40,459 nucleotides of DNA, taken from contig JAGRAW010000004.1 in the NCBI GenBank assembly GCA_020434415.1, positions 1 to 40,459 of the forward strand, in the 5' to 3' direction. Both the position numbers and the translations under genes were made by a program. Shown here one piece after another: positions 9,392 through 17,502 of the stretch; positions within the stretch are counted from its first letter, which is position 1; every line of letters begins with the position of its first letter. The DNA comes from Bdellovibrionales bacterium. Its GTDB lineage: Bacteria; Bdellovibrionota_C; UBA2361; SZUA-149. Under the pieces are notes generated by a model. That model saw nothing but the letters and a program-made list of their open reading frames with translations, searched no databases and was not told the origin of the DNA.

Positions 9392-11890
9392 ATGCGCGCG
9401 AAGATAATCAAGGGCCTTGTTGCCCTAGTGCTTCTAGCCGGAATCGCTATTGGAGTGCTTCTGTATAACCTCGATCCGATTCTCGAGCGCCTAAAACCGC
9501 AAATCACTCAGGCAATCTCAGCGGCGGTCAAACAAGAAGTCGCAATCGGCACGATCAGCGCCCGACTCTTTCCCAGCGTCGCGGTCGAAGTTCGGGACGT
9601 TCGACTCGCCAACGCCCCCGAGGCCGCGTCGGTACGCACCCTACTGCTCAATAGCAGCTTGAGTGAACTGCTGCGCGGTCAGCTCTCTGTGGACCGGCTT
9701 GCTGTGGAAGGGGCACGAATCACGGTAGTCCGAGAAAGTGACGGCTCGATGCACGTGGGCGGTGTTCCGCTCTCCAAAACGCAGCAGCAGTCAGGCGAAC
9801 CCGCCCCCGGCGCGGAGGCAGGCGAAGCGAGCGCCCCAGCTACTTCGGGCGAGGCAGGTGCTTCAAGCGATGCAGGTGCTTCGGCTGAACCGCAGGAGAA
9901 AAAAGCCGGGCTTTCCTTTGCGCTCCATAGTGGCGGGTTGGAGGACATCCAGATCGTATGGATTGACCGATCGGTAACGCCTGAAGTGAAGTTGGAGCTG
10001 AAAGATCTTTCGCTTGAGGTTGCCGACGTCAGTCCCGGAGAAGAAGGTTCGATTCGCGGCAGCGCAACCGTCTTGAGCGGCCAATCCGACAACCTCACTC
10101 TCGAGGGCACTCTCGGCTTGCCTCCAGCCGGCGGGGTGCTTCCAAAAGCTGATGTTACTCTCACGCTCGCAGCCCTCGCACTCGATCAAGTTGCAGGGCT
10201 GGCAAAGGCTTATGGCAAGTATCCTGAGGGGCTCGCCGTAAGTGAGCAACTGACCTATCGCACGCGTGTCAAAATCGACGAAGGGGGTATCCTGGTCGAA
10301 CCGAAACTCGATGCGGATCAAGCGGCGATCGCGTTCAAAGAATTCTTCACCAAACCGGCCGGCGCGAAACTGCAGTTTGAGGCCGCGGCAAATCCGACGC
10401 TTCTCGGCACCGTTACGGCCAAGGAAGCACAGTTCGCGTTGGGGGCTATCGCCCTGCGTTTGCCTTTTTCTTTCTCGCCGGCCTCAGGCACGCAGGCGGA
10501 AGTGAACAGCGATCGCTTTCCGCTTTCCGAAATCGGGAAATTCGTTCCCGCGGCACAACCGTTCCAGCTTGGCGGCGAAATGGAGATAGACGTGAAAGCC
10601 GCGCTACCTTCCGCTAATGGGACGGACCAGGCACCGAAGGTGGACGGAAAGATTACGCTGGAGAATATCTCGGCAACCGTGCCTGCCGGGGGAAAGGACA
10701 GTTCAGCTGAGGGAAAGGATGCCGGCGGCTTGCCGATAACGGCACTGAACGGAGTCATCGCACTCTCAGGAGAAACAGTCGAAGCGAAACCCCTGACGCT
10801 GAAGATCGCGGATCAGCCGTTGACGATCGGCCTTCGAGTCCAGGGCTTGAAAGCTCCGTCGATTCAAGTCGCTGCCGCCTCCGATGCGCTACAGCTCAAG
10901 CCAATCCTTGGCGCGCTTCAGCCGGAACATGCCGCACGCTGGGACGGCGCCTCGCTCAACAGCTTGAAACTGACGGCTTCGACTTCGCTTGCTTCCCGCA
11001 GCGGCAAAGTTGATTTGTCGCTCGGGCAGAGCTCGCTGGGCAAAGCGACCCTGGATTCAGTGGCAGTACAAGCAACGTACTCGCTTACCCCGGAGAACGC
11101 TCTCGCCGCCGCGAACCTTGAGCGCGCGGTGCTGAAAGGCTTTGGGGGAGCGTTACAGGCAAGCGGCAGCCTTGCCGATGGGTCGGAGCTGCGCGCTGCC
11201 CTGGCAGGCAAAGGGTTAGCTGTAGGGCAGCTTTCCGCGCTCGCAATGCCGGACAGCAAATTGCAATTACGTGGGACGCTCGACGACCTGCAGGCGAATG
11301 TCCAAGGCAATACGCAAAATTTGATGCCGACGCTCAATGGTGGAGCTCGGCTAACTATCGTCAAGGGCGAGATTGCAGGATTCAACGTCCTGCGCGAGAC
11401 CCTGGGCAAGATCGATTCCATCCCGGGCGTCAGCGGTGTACTGACAGGTTTCGTTCCGGAGAAATACCGTCCGCTTATCGAAGCGGATGCTACCCGTTTC
11501 GACACACTGCAGTTGGACAGCGGCATTGGTGACAGTGCGCTGCACGTGAAGTCTCTTGCTCTGCAGCATGAAATCTACGCTATCACCGGCAGCGGCACGC
11601 TAGGCATGAACGGCGGAATGGACCTCAAGACGCAGCTTCGATTGTTACCCGCGCTTGCGGAAGGCATGTTCTTGAAGGAGCCGAAGCTGAAGCTTCTTGC
11701 CGATAGACAGGGCAATATCGTTATCCCACTGGTAATCAAGAAGAGTCCCGACGGGATCCCCGTAGTGCTACCGGATATATCCGATCTGTTGGAGCGAGCG
11801 GCGACGAATACTGCGAAGGAAGCCGGCAAACGAGCGCTAGACCGCGTCGCTCCGGGGCTCGGCGGCGCCCTGGATTCTCTGTTCAAATAG
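9392..11890 (+). CDS. AsmA-family envelope protein
   Basis: AsmA-like proteins are anchored in the inner membrane with a large periplasmic beta-rich body, and are implicated in outer-membrane assembly and lipid traffic. The 832-residue product starts with a cytoplasmic MRAKIIK and one membrane helix (about 5-25). An AsmA N-terminal block follows, including ISARLFPSVAVEVRDVRLAN and LSVDRLAVEGARITV. A low-complexity Ala/Gly/Glu/Ser linker lies near residues 130-170. The remaining region is long, with conserved AsmA C-terminal features such as LNGGARLTIVKGEIAGFN and GSGTLGMNGGMDLKTQLRL. I chose ATG 9392 over the upstream GTG 9335 because AGGA sits seven bases before it and the membrane helix then begins at once. 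Orientation is divergent from the lipid A block, so a role in lipid transport is an inference from family and context. Confidence 0.85.
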   Translation: MRAKIIKGLVALVLLAGIAIGVLLYNLDPILERLKPQITQAISAAVKQEVAIGTISARLFPSVAVEVRDVRLANAPEAASVRTLLLNSSLSELLRGQLSVDRLAVEGARITVVRESDGSMHVGGVPLSKTQQQSGEPAPGAEAGEASAPATSGEAGASSDAGASAEPQEKKAGLSFALHSGGLEDIQIVWIDRSVTPEVKLELKDLSLEVADVSPGEEGSIRGSATVLSGQSDNLTLEGTLGLPPAGGVLPKADVTLTLAALALDQVAGLAKAYGKYPEGLAVSEQLTYRTRVKIDEGGILVEPKLDADQAAIAFKEFFTKPAGAKLQFEAAANPTLLGTVTAKEAQFALGAIALRLPFSFSPASGTQAEVNSDRFPLSEIGKFVPAAQPFQLGGEMEIDVKAALPSANGTDQAPKVDGKITLENISATVPAGGKDSSAEGKDAGGLPITALNGVIALSGETVEAKPLTLKIADQPLTIGLRVQGLKAPSIQVAAASDALQLKPILGALQPEHAARWDGASLNSLKLTASTSLASRSGKVDLSLGQSSLGKATLDSVAVQATYSLTPENALAAANLERAVLKGFGGALQASGSLADGSELRAALAGKGLAVGQLSALAMPDSKLQLRGTLDDLQANVQGNTQNLMPTLNGGARLTIVKGEIAGFNVLRETLGKIDSIPGVSGVLTGFVPEKYRPLIEADATRFDTLQLDSGIGDSALHVKSLALQHEIYAITGSGTLGMNGGMDLKTQLRLLPALAEGMFLKEPKLKLLADRQGNIVIPLVIKKSPDGIPVVLPDISDLLERAATNTAKEAGKRALDRVAPGLGGALDSLFK

Positions 11891-11916
11891 CATCGCCGTC
11901 TGAAGCGCCGTATCGG

Positions 11917-13665
11917 TTAGGCTCGAATGGGAAGCGCTGCCTCCTCGACTGATGGCTGGACAAGCGACATCAGGGTCGCTCGGCTGTCAAAATCGATGTG
12001 GTGTAGCCCCGCCGACCGCGCGAGAAATCGGAGATAGTCGCTGTCTTCCGCCATCAGTTCCGAGACCAAGCGAAGCGCTTGGGGGCTTTCCAACAAGGTC
12101 AGCCAAGCGTCGCGCAGAGCAATCTCGAGCGCCTGCCTTGCTGCCGCATTCCGGAAAAACGATCGAGATCCCACCAACACGTTTCTTCGAAAACGGCTTG
12201 GCTCCTGGTGAGGAAGGACAAGCTGGCATCCATTGAAGAGCTGATTGAAATTGTAATACGGGAACCACTGAATGGCCCGCAGCTCTTCATTTGTCTCAGC
12301 GAACAACGGCATTATCTCGTGAGGCTCTGCAAAACTGAGTTTGCTTTTTCGCTTGCAAATGGCTTCAGCCGACAAGAGCTCATTGTAGTAGTGAAGCGAA
12401 GTTGAGACGCCGTCACCAAGCAGCATAAATTCCGCCTGCTTCAGGGACGCCGCTTTCCTCCGACGCTTGGAAGCTATGATTTGAAACGAGATATCGGGGA
12501 GCAGCGTAATTGCAGCGAATTTGTTCCGACGAGGATCCGCCATCAACTGCGACAGATGCCCCGAACCCAGCACGCATACTTCATGACGTTCAACGTGATC
12601 TTGCTCGAGCAACCGCTGGAGCACGCCACCCGCATGAACGAAGCGAAAGCGCGCTTGAACTGGATACCGTTTCACCTTCTCCAGATAGTAAATCAGGGCA
12701 AGAGGACCGACCCCCGCAGCAGGAACGCAAACCCCAAGCGGCTCGCCCGCATCTGACCGAAGCGCTCCGGCAATATCTTCCTCCGTCGCGCCCAGCCGAG
12801 CTGCTGACGAAAGGGAATCGTCCAGCTCCTCGAAGAACCCCCCGACGGTTCCCGAAAACTTCAGAAACACCGGACTTGCCACCATTTCCGAGACTTTCGA
12901 ACGATAGTGGTTGCGATTGAAAATGCAGGTTGTGCGAAGCACCTGCTCCAGCTCTTTGTAGAGCATTGACGCGAAAGCGCTGCGGCAGCCGGCGTGTTCG
13001 AATGGGCGGGGGAAAAAATCGAACTGCGGAGCTTCGACAGTGACCTGACCTGCGCATCCTTCGAACACTCTCAGCACCGGCGTATGCATTTCTTGGGGCT
13101 GTGCATCGCCGGGATCCTGCGGACCGCTTTGCACCTTTCCTTCCAGCCGGTCCGCTAGCTGCTCGAGTCGCTCGACTTCGGATATCTGCTGTTGTTCGTA
13201 ATATACCAGCACTCGCTCCGGCGCGAGCACGCGAGCGTTAAGAGTGATCGTGACCGGACCCGGCCGCTTGCGCTCGGGATTGGTGCGAAGAAGCAGCCGA
13301 CGCGCACGCGCCACGCCGTTACTATCGACGCCGAACATATCGAGCAGCCAGTTTGCCTGACGGGCGAGCGCATAGTCGAGCGAAGCTGCCGGACTTCCCC
13401 CTTCACCGCTCAGGCCGGGAGACAGCTCCTCAGCTGCTTCCACTGATCGACGGTATGCGATCAACGTGTTCAGAAAGAACAGCGCCAACGCCTGTACCGC
13501 CGATGTCCAGTTAAAACATTGGAACCGGGTTGAACCGGGATGGCTTCGCCCTCGCACCGAGCAAATATGCTCCTGCTTCTGCCCGCAGAAAAACTCGACC
13601 CGAACCAGTTCGGCCTTTTCCTTCCCGACGAAATGAAGAGAGAGGCTGGATTCCTTGCTCACCAT
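11917..13665 (-). CDS. Protein of unknown family, possible ligand-binding fold
   Basis: I do not recognise this 582-residue protein. It has no signal peptide, no clear membrane helix and no catalytic motif I can name, so it is probably cytoplasmic. The N-terminal 220 residues are mixed and include a polar Pro/Gln-rich stretch around 180-195. A segment near 310-380 (PLGVCVPAAGVGPLALIYYL, then VLQRLLEQDHVERHEVCVLG) resembles the pattern of type 2 periplasmic-binding-fold domains, in which a strand-loop-helix is followed by a leucine-rich helix and a strand. This is a weak visual similarity only. ATG 13665 has AGGCGG five bases upstream. It follows the HTH-NACHT gene on the same strand after 188 bases that hold direct GGTTACC repeats and a hairpin. 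It could be a target, sensor or partner of the NACHT protein. It converges with the AsmA-like gene, 26 bases apart. Confidence 0.7.
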   Translation of the reverse strand: MVSKESSLSLHFVGKEKAELVRVEFFCGQKQEHICSVRGRSHPGSTRFQCFNWTSAVQALALFFLNTLIAYRRSVEAAEELSPGLSGEGGSPAASLDYALARQANWLLDMFGVDSNGVARARRLLLRTNPERKRPGPVTITLNARVLAPERVLVYYEQQQISEVERLEQLADRLEGKVQSGPQDPGDAQPQEMHTPVLRVFEGCAGQVTVEAPQFDFFPRPFEHAGCRSAFASMLYKELEQVLRTTCIFNRNHYRSKVSEMVASPVFLKFSGTVGGFFEELDDSLSSAARLGATEEDIAGALRSDAGEPLGVCVPAAGVGPLALIYYLEKVKRYPVQARFRFVHAGGVLQRLLEQDHVERHEVCVLGSGHLSQLMADPRRNKFAAITLLPDISFQIIASKRRRKAASLKQAEFMLLGDGVSTSLHYYNELLSAEAICKRKSKLSFAEPHEIMPLFAETNEELRAIQWFPYYNFNQLFNGCQLVLPHQEPSRFRRNVLVGSRSFFRNAAARQALEIALRDAWLTLLESPQALRLVSELMAEDSDYLRFLARSAGLHHIDFDSRATLMSLVQPSVEEAALPIRA

Positions 13666-13730
13666 AGTTTCCGCCTAAAGACTTAAGGAAATAGTAATTA
13701 CCCGAGTATTCTGCCCACATTCAGGACTCC

Positions 13731-13748
13731 GGTTACCACCTGGTTACC
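13731..13748. repeat. direct repeat GGTTACC x2, possible operator
   Basis: GGTTACC occurs at 13731-13737 and again at 13742-13748, so the copies repeat every 11 bases, about one helical turn. The pair lies 66 bases upstream of the 582-residue gene and downstream of the HTH-NACHT gene. A TTCTAGAA palindrome follows within a few bases. In-phase repeats beside a gene for an HTH protein suggest a binding site, but nothing proves it. Confidence 0.35.
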
Positions 13749-13830
13749 GTTTTCTAGAACTTTCTAAGCCGCAGCCGGATCTCCAGTCAACCGCTTGAAT
13801 AAGTGCTTGCGACTTAGGATACTTACGCGC

Positions 13831-13844
13831 CCGGCGAACGCCGG
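13831..13844 (-). terminator. short GC hairpin after the HTH-NACHT gene
   Basis: CCGGC-GTTC-GCCGG on the minus strand forms a 5-bp tetraloop hairpin nine bases after the NACHT stop codon. No T-tract follows, so it may slow polymerase or cap the 3' end of the mRNA rather than act as an intrinsic terminator. Confidence 0.3.
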
Positions 13845-13853
13845 TGGGAGCGC

Positions 13854-16751
13854 TCAGTGACGAGGGGCAAGCGGCAAGAGTTGCGCCAGACGGCTAATGA
13901 CGTTGAAGAGATGGTCGTAGAGAGGCACCCCGTAGGAGGTGAAGGGCCTCGTAAAATACCGCCCCTGCTCCCGCTCAGCAACCAAGCCCCTTTCGTGGTC
14001 CAACGTCCGAAGAAGGGCTTGGATCAATTCCAGCAGGTCGTCCTTGCGGGCCGCTTCGGCAAGCTGAAGATATGAGTGCCCTACTAACGAGAGCCGCGTA
14101 CCAAGCTCGATCGGGTGGAGTGGAAACCCCGAGGCGGCATTCGCTCTGAGGACGCGAACGTTCTCGCCAAGCGAATAAGCGTCGTCTAGGGAATACGCTC
14201 GACGGTATAGCTGCTCCTCGCTTACCTGCCCTGTCGCGATCCCCCCCTCCGCTTCGAGCAGCGTAAGCAAGACTTCACGCTCAGCCACTACCCCATCAAC
14301 GGCAAGTGTCCGATAGCGGTCGATCAACCCGCATCGTACGGCCGGGGCAAGCAGATGCGAATGGTAAAAACAGACCTTAAGAAACTGATTATACTGTAGT
14401 CGGTCCGGATAGGCTTCGTAGACCCTTTCAAAGTGGCGCTCGGTCAATTCCGCTGCCTGGTTCACTACCACCGAGAGATCCTCATGGTAGTGCAAATGTT
14501 CCTGCGTTCCCAGGAGCGAGCAGAGCACGTCCCATAGATGCACGGCACCGGATGCTTCGCTTCTTAGGCTGTCTTCGAAATGACGCAACGCAATAGTAGC
14601 GAAGCTGCTGGCCGCAGTTCGTATTTTGCGAATGTAGCCGGGTTTCTCACTCGAATCTTCCTCGAGCGAAAAAAGGCGCCCGACCTGCCGCAGACTCCAG
14701 AACAGCCTGCGCATTGCCACACGCTCAGCCATGGTAAGGGCATCAATTCGACGTTCCAGCAGTGCCGTTTCACACTCGACCTCGTTCGCGACGTAGTCGG
14801 GTTCCACACCAAGCTTTGCGAGCGCCGATAGCAAACGCCATTTTTCGGGCCCCTTGGTTCCCGATGCATCCCCACGCTGCAGTGCCGCGAACTTCTGAGT
14901 GAAGAGCTTCCGCATAGCAGGCGAAGCCCCGTATTCTCCCAAAATTCGAAACGCCACCCCGACGTCCCGCTCGAACTCCGAAGTAAGAAAACACTCGACA
15001 AACGGCTCGACGACGTCCTGCCACAGCGGGTCCAAGTTGTAGCTCGAAATGGAGCGCATGGCAGTGAACGTGCCGAAATGGCCGATACCATATCGACGGT
15101 CAAGACCGATTTCGTCGTCAGTCGCCAACATCGTCGTAACTAGTCGTCTCCCGAGTGCGTTCTCGTAGCGACGATCGCTGCGTCCAAGCTCTTGCACCGC
15201 GAGCGGCAGTACATTTCTCCAGGCCGGCGTGCGCAGGTGCCTCACAATGAACGCTTCGAGCGACTCCGGGTTATTCATCAGCGCTTTTGCAAGATAGAAG
15301 GCGCCGAAAATTGCGTCGAGGAACACGAATTCTTCGACAACGTCAACACAGCCGTCTCGCTCGACGAGGCGACGACGAAGGAACAGCGGTCCAATCGTAT
15401 CACGTTCACCGATCACATCTCCGAGTTCGCTGAATTCAAGACTATTGCGCTCCACACCGCGGGAAACCAAGAAAGACTCCCAGGCATCTTGCATGTCGCT
15501 ACGCGAAAAGTGCGGGATTCCCTCGTCTGCTTCGAGACTCTTCTCGTCGAGGTAGCGCTCCATGAGATAAATCAAAAAGTGGCGCCACTTAAGCCAGTGG
15601 TGCCCGGGAAGCTCGGACCGCGCCGCCCCACCTTGAAACGTGAGTCGCGCACCCGCCCAACTGTTCTCCAGGACTTCACAGCACGCATCACACAGCCCGG
15701 AGAGTTCCTGAAACGGTCGAAGCCCGAAGGCACTGTAGAGCGTGGTCAGCAAGTGAAACAACAGCGGCCACTGGGCAAGTGCGAACAGTGTGTCATTCGC
15801 CTGCACGACGAGCCAGAAGGTCTCCGCTTGCGCGTCGGATTCCCACGTCCATCGTTTGCAGGCTAGCTGCACCTCTCGGACGGTCCAACGCTCGAGCCGG
15901 CAACGACGGAATCCGTCGTAGCGCGCATCTTGGCCGACGAACGCCTCTTCTTGTCCGCTGATGATCAGCTTGCTCCCGGTAGGGCGAACTACCGCCTCGA
16001 AATGACGTTGCAAAAGCGCCAGGGTCTCCGCACGCAGGCGGTAATCTTCAATCTCGTCAAGACCGTCGAACAGCAGCAGCGCATTCCCACGTCCGATGCA
16101 TTGCTCGAAAAACCGCTCGAGCTGCTGGGCGGCACCCCTAAACCCGTTCTCGAGGTAGTAGTCCGTAAGCGACTGCACGAGCGAGCCGGGACGGAGTCGA
16201 AACGTCCCGAGCGAAACGAGCAGCGGCACATACGCCTGCGTACCGCCAAGCCCTCGACCGAAACCTTCCGTTTCCAGGGTCAGCATGCGTAGCAGCACAC
16301 TTTTTCCTGAGCCGATGGGGCCCGTCAAAAGAATCGCTCGATTCGCCTCGTCGTTGAAGAAGTCGATCGCCACATCCTGCCAGCCTCGTCGACTCCCTTG
16401 ATCATCGAGTACCTGCGGCGGTACATAGAGATCGCGAATCAAGCTCGTCACAGCCGGTATACGCGGAAGAACGAAGCGCGAATCCCACCACTTCACCTGC
16501 TCGCGGAGCCACAGAACGAACCGTTCCCTGTCCTCAGGGAGAGGTTGCACCAGTGCCGAGGCATCCTCGATACCGTAGAAGTGAGCCAGACGTTCTGCGA
16601 GTTCGGCTCGAAGCGGCTTGTGTCCCAGCTCGAGCGCTGAGAGATAGGCGTGGGTGATTCCGATACCTTCCGCAGCCTTGCGAAGCGAAAGGCCTGAGTT
16701 CTCTCTGACCTGTCGGAGTGTCGTCGTTTCCATCGCTACTCGCATATCCAA
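13854..16751 (-). CDS. HTH-NACHT NTPase (STAND-type signalling protein)
   Basis: This 965-residue protein couples DNA binding to a NACHT NTPase. Residues 10-62 form an XRE-type helix-turn-helix (SLRKAAEGIGITHAYLSALE). A linker leads to the NACHT domain with Walker A GPIGSGKS (144-151) and the family-typical Walker B LLLFDGLDE (225-233), both intact. A winged-helix-like segment with FLDAIFGAFYLAKAL follows. The remaining 450 or so residues look helical and contain no catalytic motif I recognise. NACHT STAND proteins oligomerise on ligand sensing. Bacterial members act as immune sensors or as regulators, and the HTH here replaces the nuclease effector seen in many defence versions. The TTG 16751 start has GAGG six bases upstream, and ATG 16745 is the alternative. 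It lies 32 bases after the NTF2-like gene and before the 582-residue gene. Confidence 0.88.
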   Translation of the reverse strand: MDMRVAMETTTLRQVRENSGLSLRKAAEGIGITHAYLSALELGHKPLRAELAERLAHFYGIEDASALVQPLPEDRERFVLWLREQVKWWDSRFVLPRIPAVTSLIRDLYVPPQVLDDQGSRRGWQDVAIDFFNDEANRAILLTGPIGSGKSVLLRMLTLETEGFGRGLGGTQAYVPLLVSLGTFRLRPGSLVQSLTDYYLENGFRGAAQQLERFFEQCIGRGNALLLFDGLDEIEDYRLRAETLALLQRHFEAVVRPTGSKLIISGQEEAFVGQDARYDGFRRCRLERWTVREVQLACKRWTWESDAQAETFWLVVQANDTLFALAQWPLLFHLLTTLYSAFGLRPFQELSGLCDACCEVLENSWAGARLTFQGGAARSELPGHHWLKWRHFLIYLMERYLDEKSLEADEGIPHFSRSDMQDAWESFLVSRGVERNSLEFSELGDVIGERDTIGPLFLRRRLVERDGCVDVVEEFVFLDAIFGAFYLAKALMNNPESLEAFIVRHLRTPAWRNVLPLAVQELGRSDRRYENALGRRLVTTMLATDDEIGLDRRYGIGHFGTFTAMRSISSYNLDPLWQDVVEPFVECFLTSEFERDVGVAFRILGEYGASPAMRKLFTQKFAALQRGDASGTKGPEKWRLLSALAKLGVEPDYVANEVECETALLERRIDALTMAERVAMRRLFWSLRQVGRLFSLEEDSSEKPGYIRKIRTAASSFATIALRHFEDSLRSEASGAVHLWDVLCSLLGTQEHLHYHEDLSVVVNQAAELTERHFERVYEAYPDRLQYNQFLKVCFYHSHLLAPAVRCGLIDRYRTLAVDGVVAEREVLLTLLEAEGGIATGQVSEEQLYRRAYSLDDAYSLGENVRVLRANAASGFPLHPIELGTRLSLVGHSYLQLAEAARKDDLLELIQALLRTLDHERGLVAEREQGRYFTRPFTSYGVPLYDHLFNVISRLAQLLPLAPRH

Positions 16752-16783
16752 GCATCACCTCGGCGCGATAGAGGTCCTGTAAT

Positions 16784-17224
16784 CTACCGACGGCTCAAGG
16801 ACTCGAATGTCATTTTGTTGGAAGAGCAAAGTGGCTTGACCGAGCGAAGTTGGTCCGCGCCGAGCATCAAATACGTACGCCGAAGCAAAATAGTCATTTC
16901 AGGGCCGAAGGTGAAGAAATCGGCAAAACGCACTTTTTTTGGAATCTGCTCTGCGTACACGCCGTGAAAAGCTCCCTCGACGACAACAGTATCTCCGATA
17001 GTTGCAACTCGCTCGATACTGTGACGCCCTTTCAGTTTGCGCTTCGCACGATAGAACCGCTCGAGTTCCTGCCTACCTTCGATCCGGTCCCCACCGCGCT
17101 CGTAGACAATGTTCTTGTCAAACAGCGCGAGTAAATCGTTTAGCGCCCCAGCATCGACCAGCTGGTAGTAGCGCAAGACATACTCCTTCTCTCGCTCCAG
17201 GCTCCGGATCAGTTCTGACGCCAT
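16784..17224 (-). CDS. SnoaL-like/NTF2-fold protein
   Basis: This small cone-shaped alpha+beta protein has about 146 residues from ATG 17224. A TTG at 17248 would add eight residues. The pattern is typical of SnoaL-like polyketide cyclase/ketosteroid isomerase-type folds. It opens with a helix carrying VLRYYQLVDAGALNDLLALF, continues with a strand NIVYERGGDRIEGRQELERF, and has the characteristic VRFADFFTFGPEMTILLRRTYL ending. No catalytic residue can be assigned, so the ligand or reaction is unknown. The last 25 residues are polar and unlike the family core. It lies immediately upstream of the HTH-NACHT gene (32-base gap, same strand), so the two are probably co-transcribed. It could be a ligand-binding partner or an unrelated small enzyme. 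Confidence 0.72.
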   Translation of the reverse strand: MASELIRSLEREKEYVLRYYQLVDAGALNDLLALFDKNIVYERGGDRIEGRQELERFYRAKRKLKGRHSIERVATIGDTVVVEGAFHGVYAEQIPKKVRFADFFTFGPEMTILLRRTYLMLGADQLRSVKPLCSSNKMTFESLSRR

Positions 17225-17304
17225 CGCTTTCGGCTCGATACGGTGCAAAAATACTTAGTTTCCGTTTTCCGAAAACTGACTGTAGCCCGAATTTGCTTGA
17301 ACAC

Positions 17305-17322
17305 CAAGAGGTTGGCCTCTTG
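17305..17322. other. inverted repeat in the 17225-17502 intergenic region
   Basis: CAAGAGG and CCTCTTG flank a TTGG loop, giving a perfect 7-bp stem. It lies about 80 bases upstream of the NTF2-like gene and may be an operator or hairpin. No gene is supportable in the surrounding 278 bases. Confidence 0.35.
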
Positions 17323-17465
17323 ACCCCACAAGTCATCGAATGCACAGAGCATTAGTAGGAAGGCAAAGCCGAAAAATGACGCGAGAATGGTAAGGAATCG
17401 CGCCCGCGAGGAACGCTGAAGGGGATGCCGACGGCCTCACCGGCGAGAATGGATTGGAGAAGACG

Positions 17466-17488
17466 GGGAGCCGGGGTGTGCGGCTCCC
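17466..17488 (-). terminator. glyA transcription terminator candidate
   Basis: GGGAGCCG and CGGCTCCC form an 8-bp GC-rich stem with a 7-base loop, 14 bases beyond the glyA stop. On the minus strand a pyrimidine-rich run (CGTCTTCTCC) follows rather than a clean T-tract. An intrinsic terminator is the most likely reading. Confidence 0.55.
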
Positions 17489-17502
17489 GACGAAATACGA
17501 GG

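Noticed and set aside
12479-12920. Plus-strand frames opposite the 582-residue gene
   Set aside because: The minus-strand frame is longer, has a good ribosome-binding site and more protein-like composition; the plus-strand frames are shadows.
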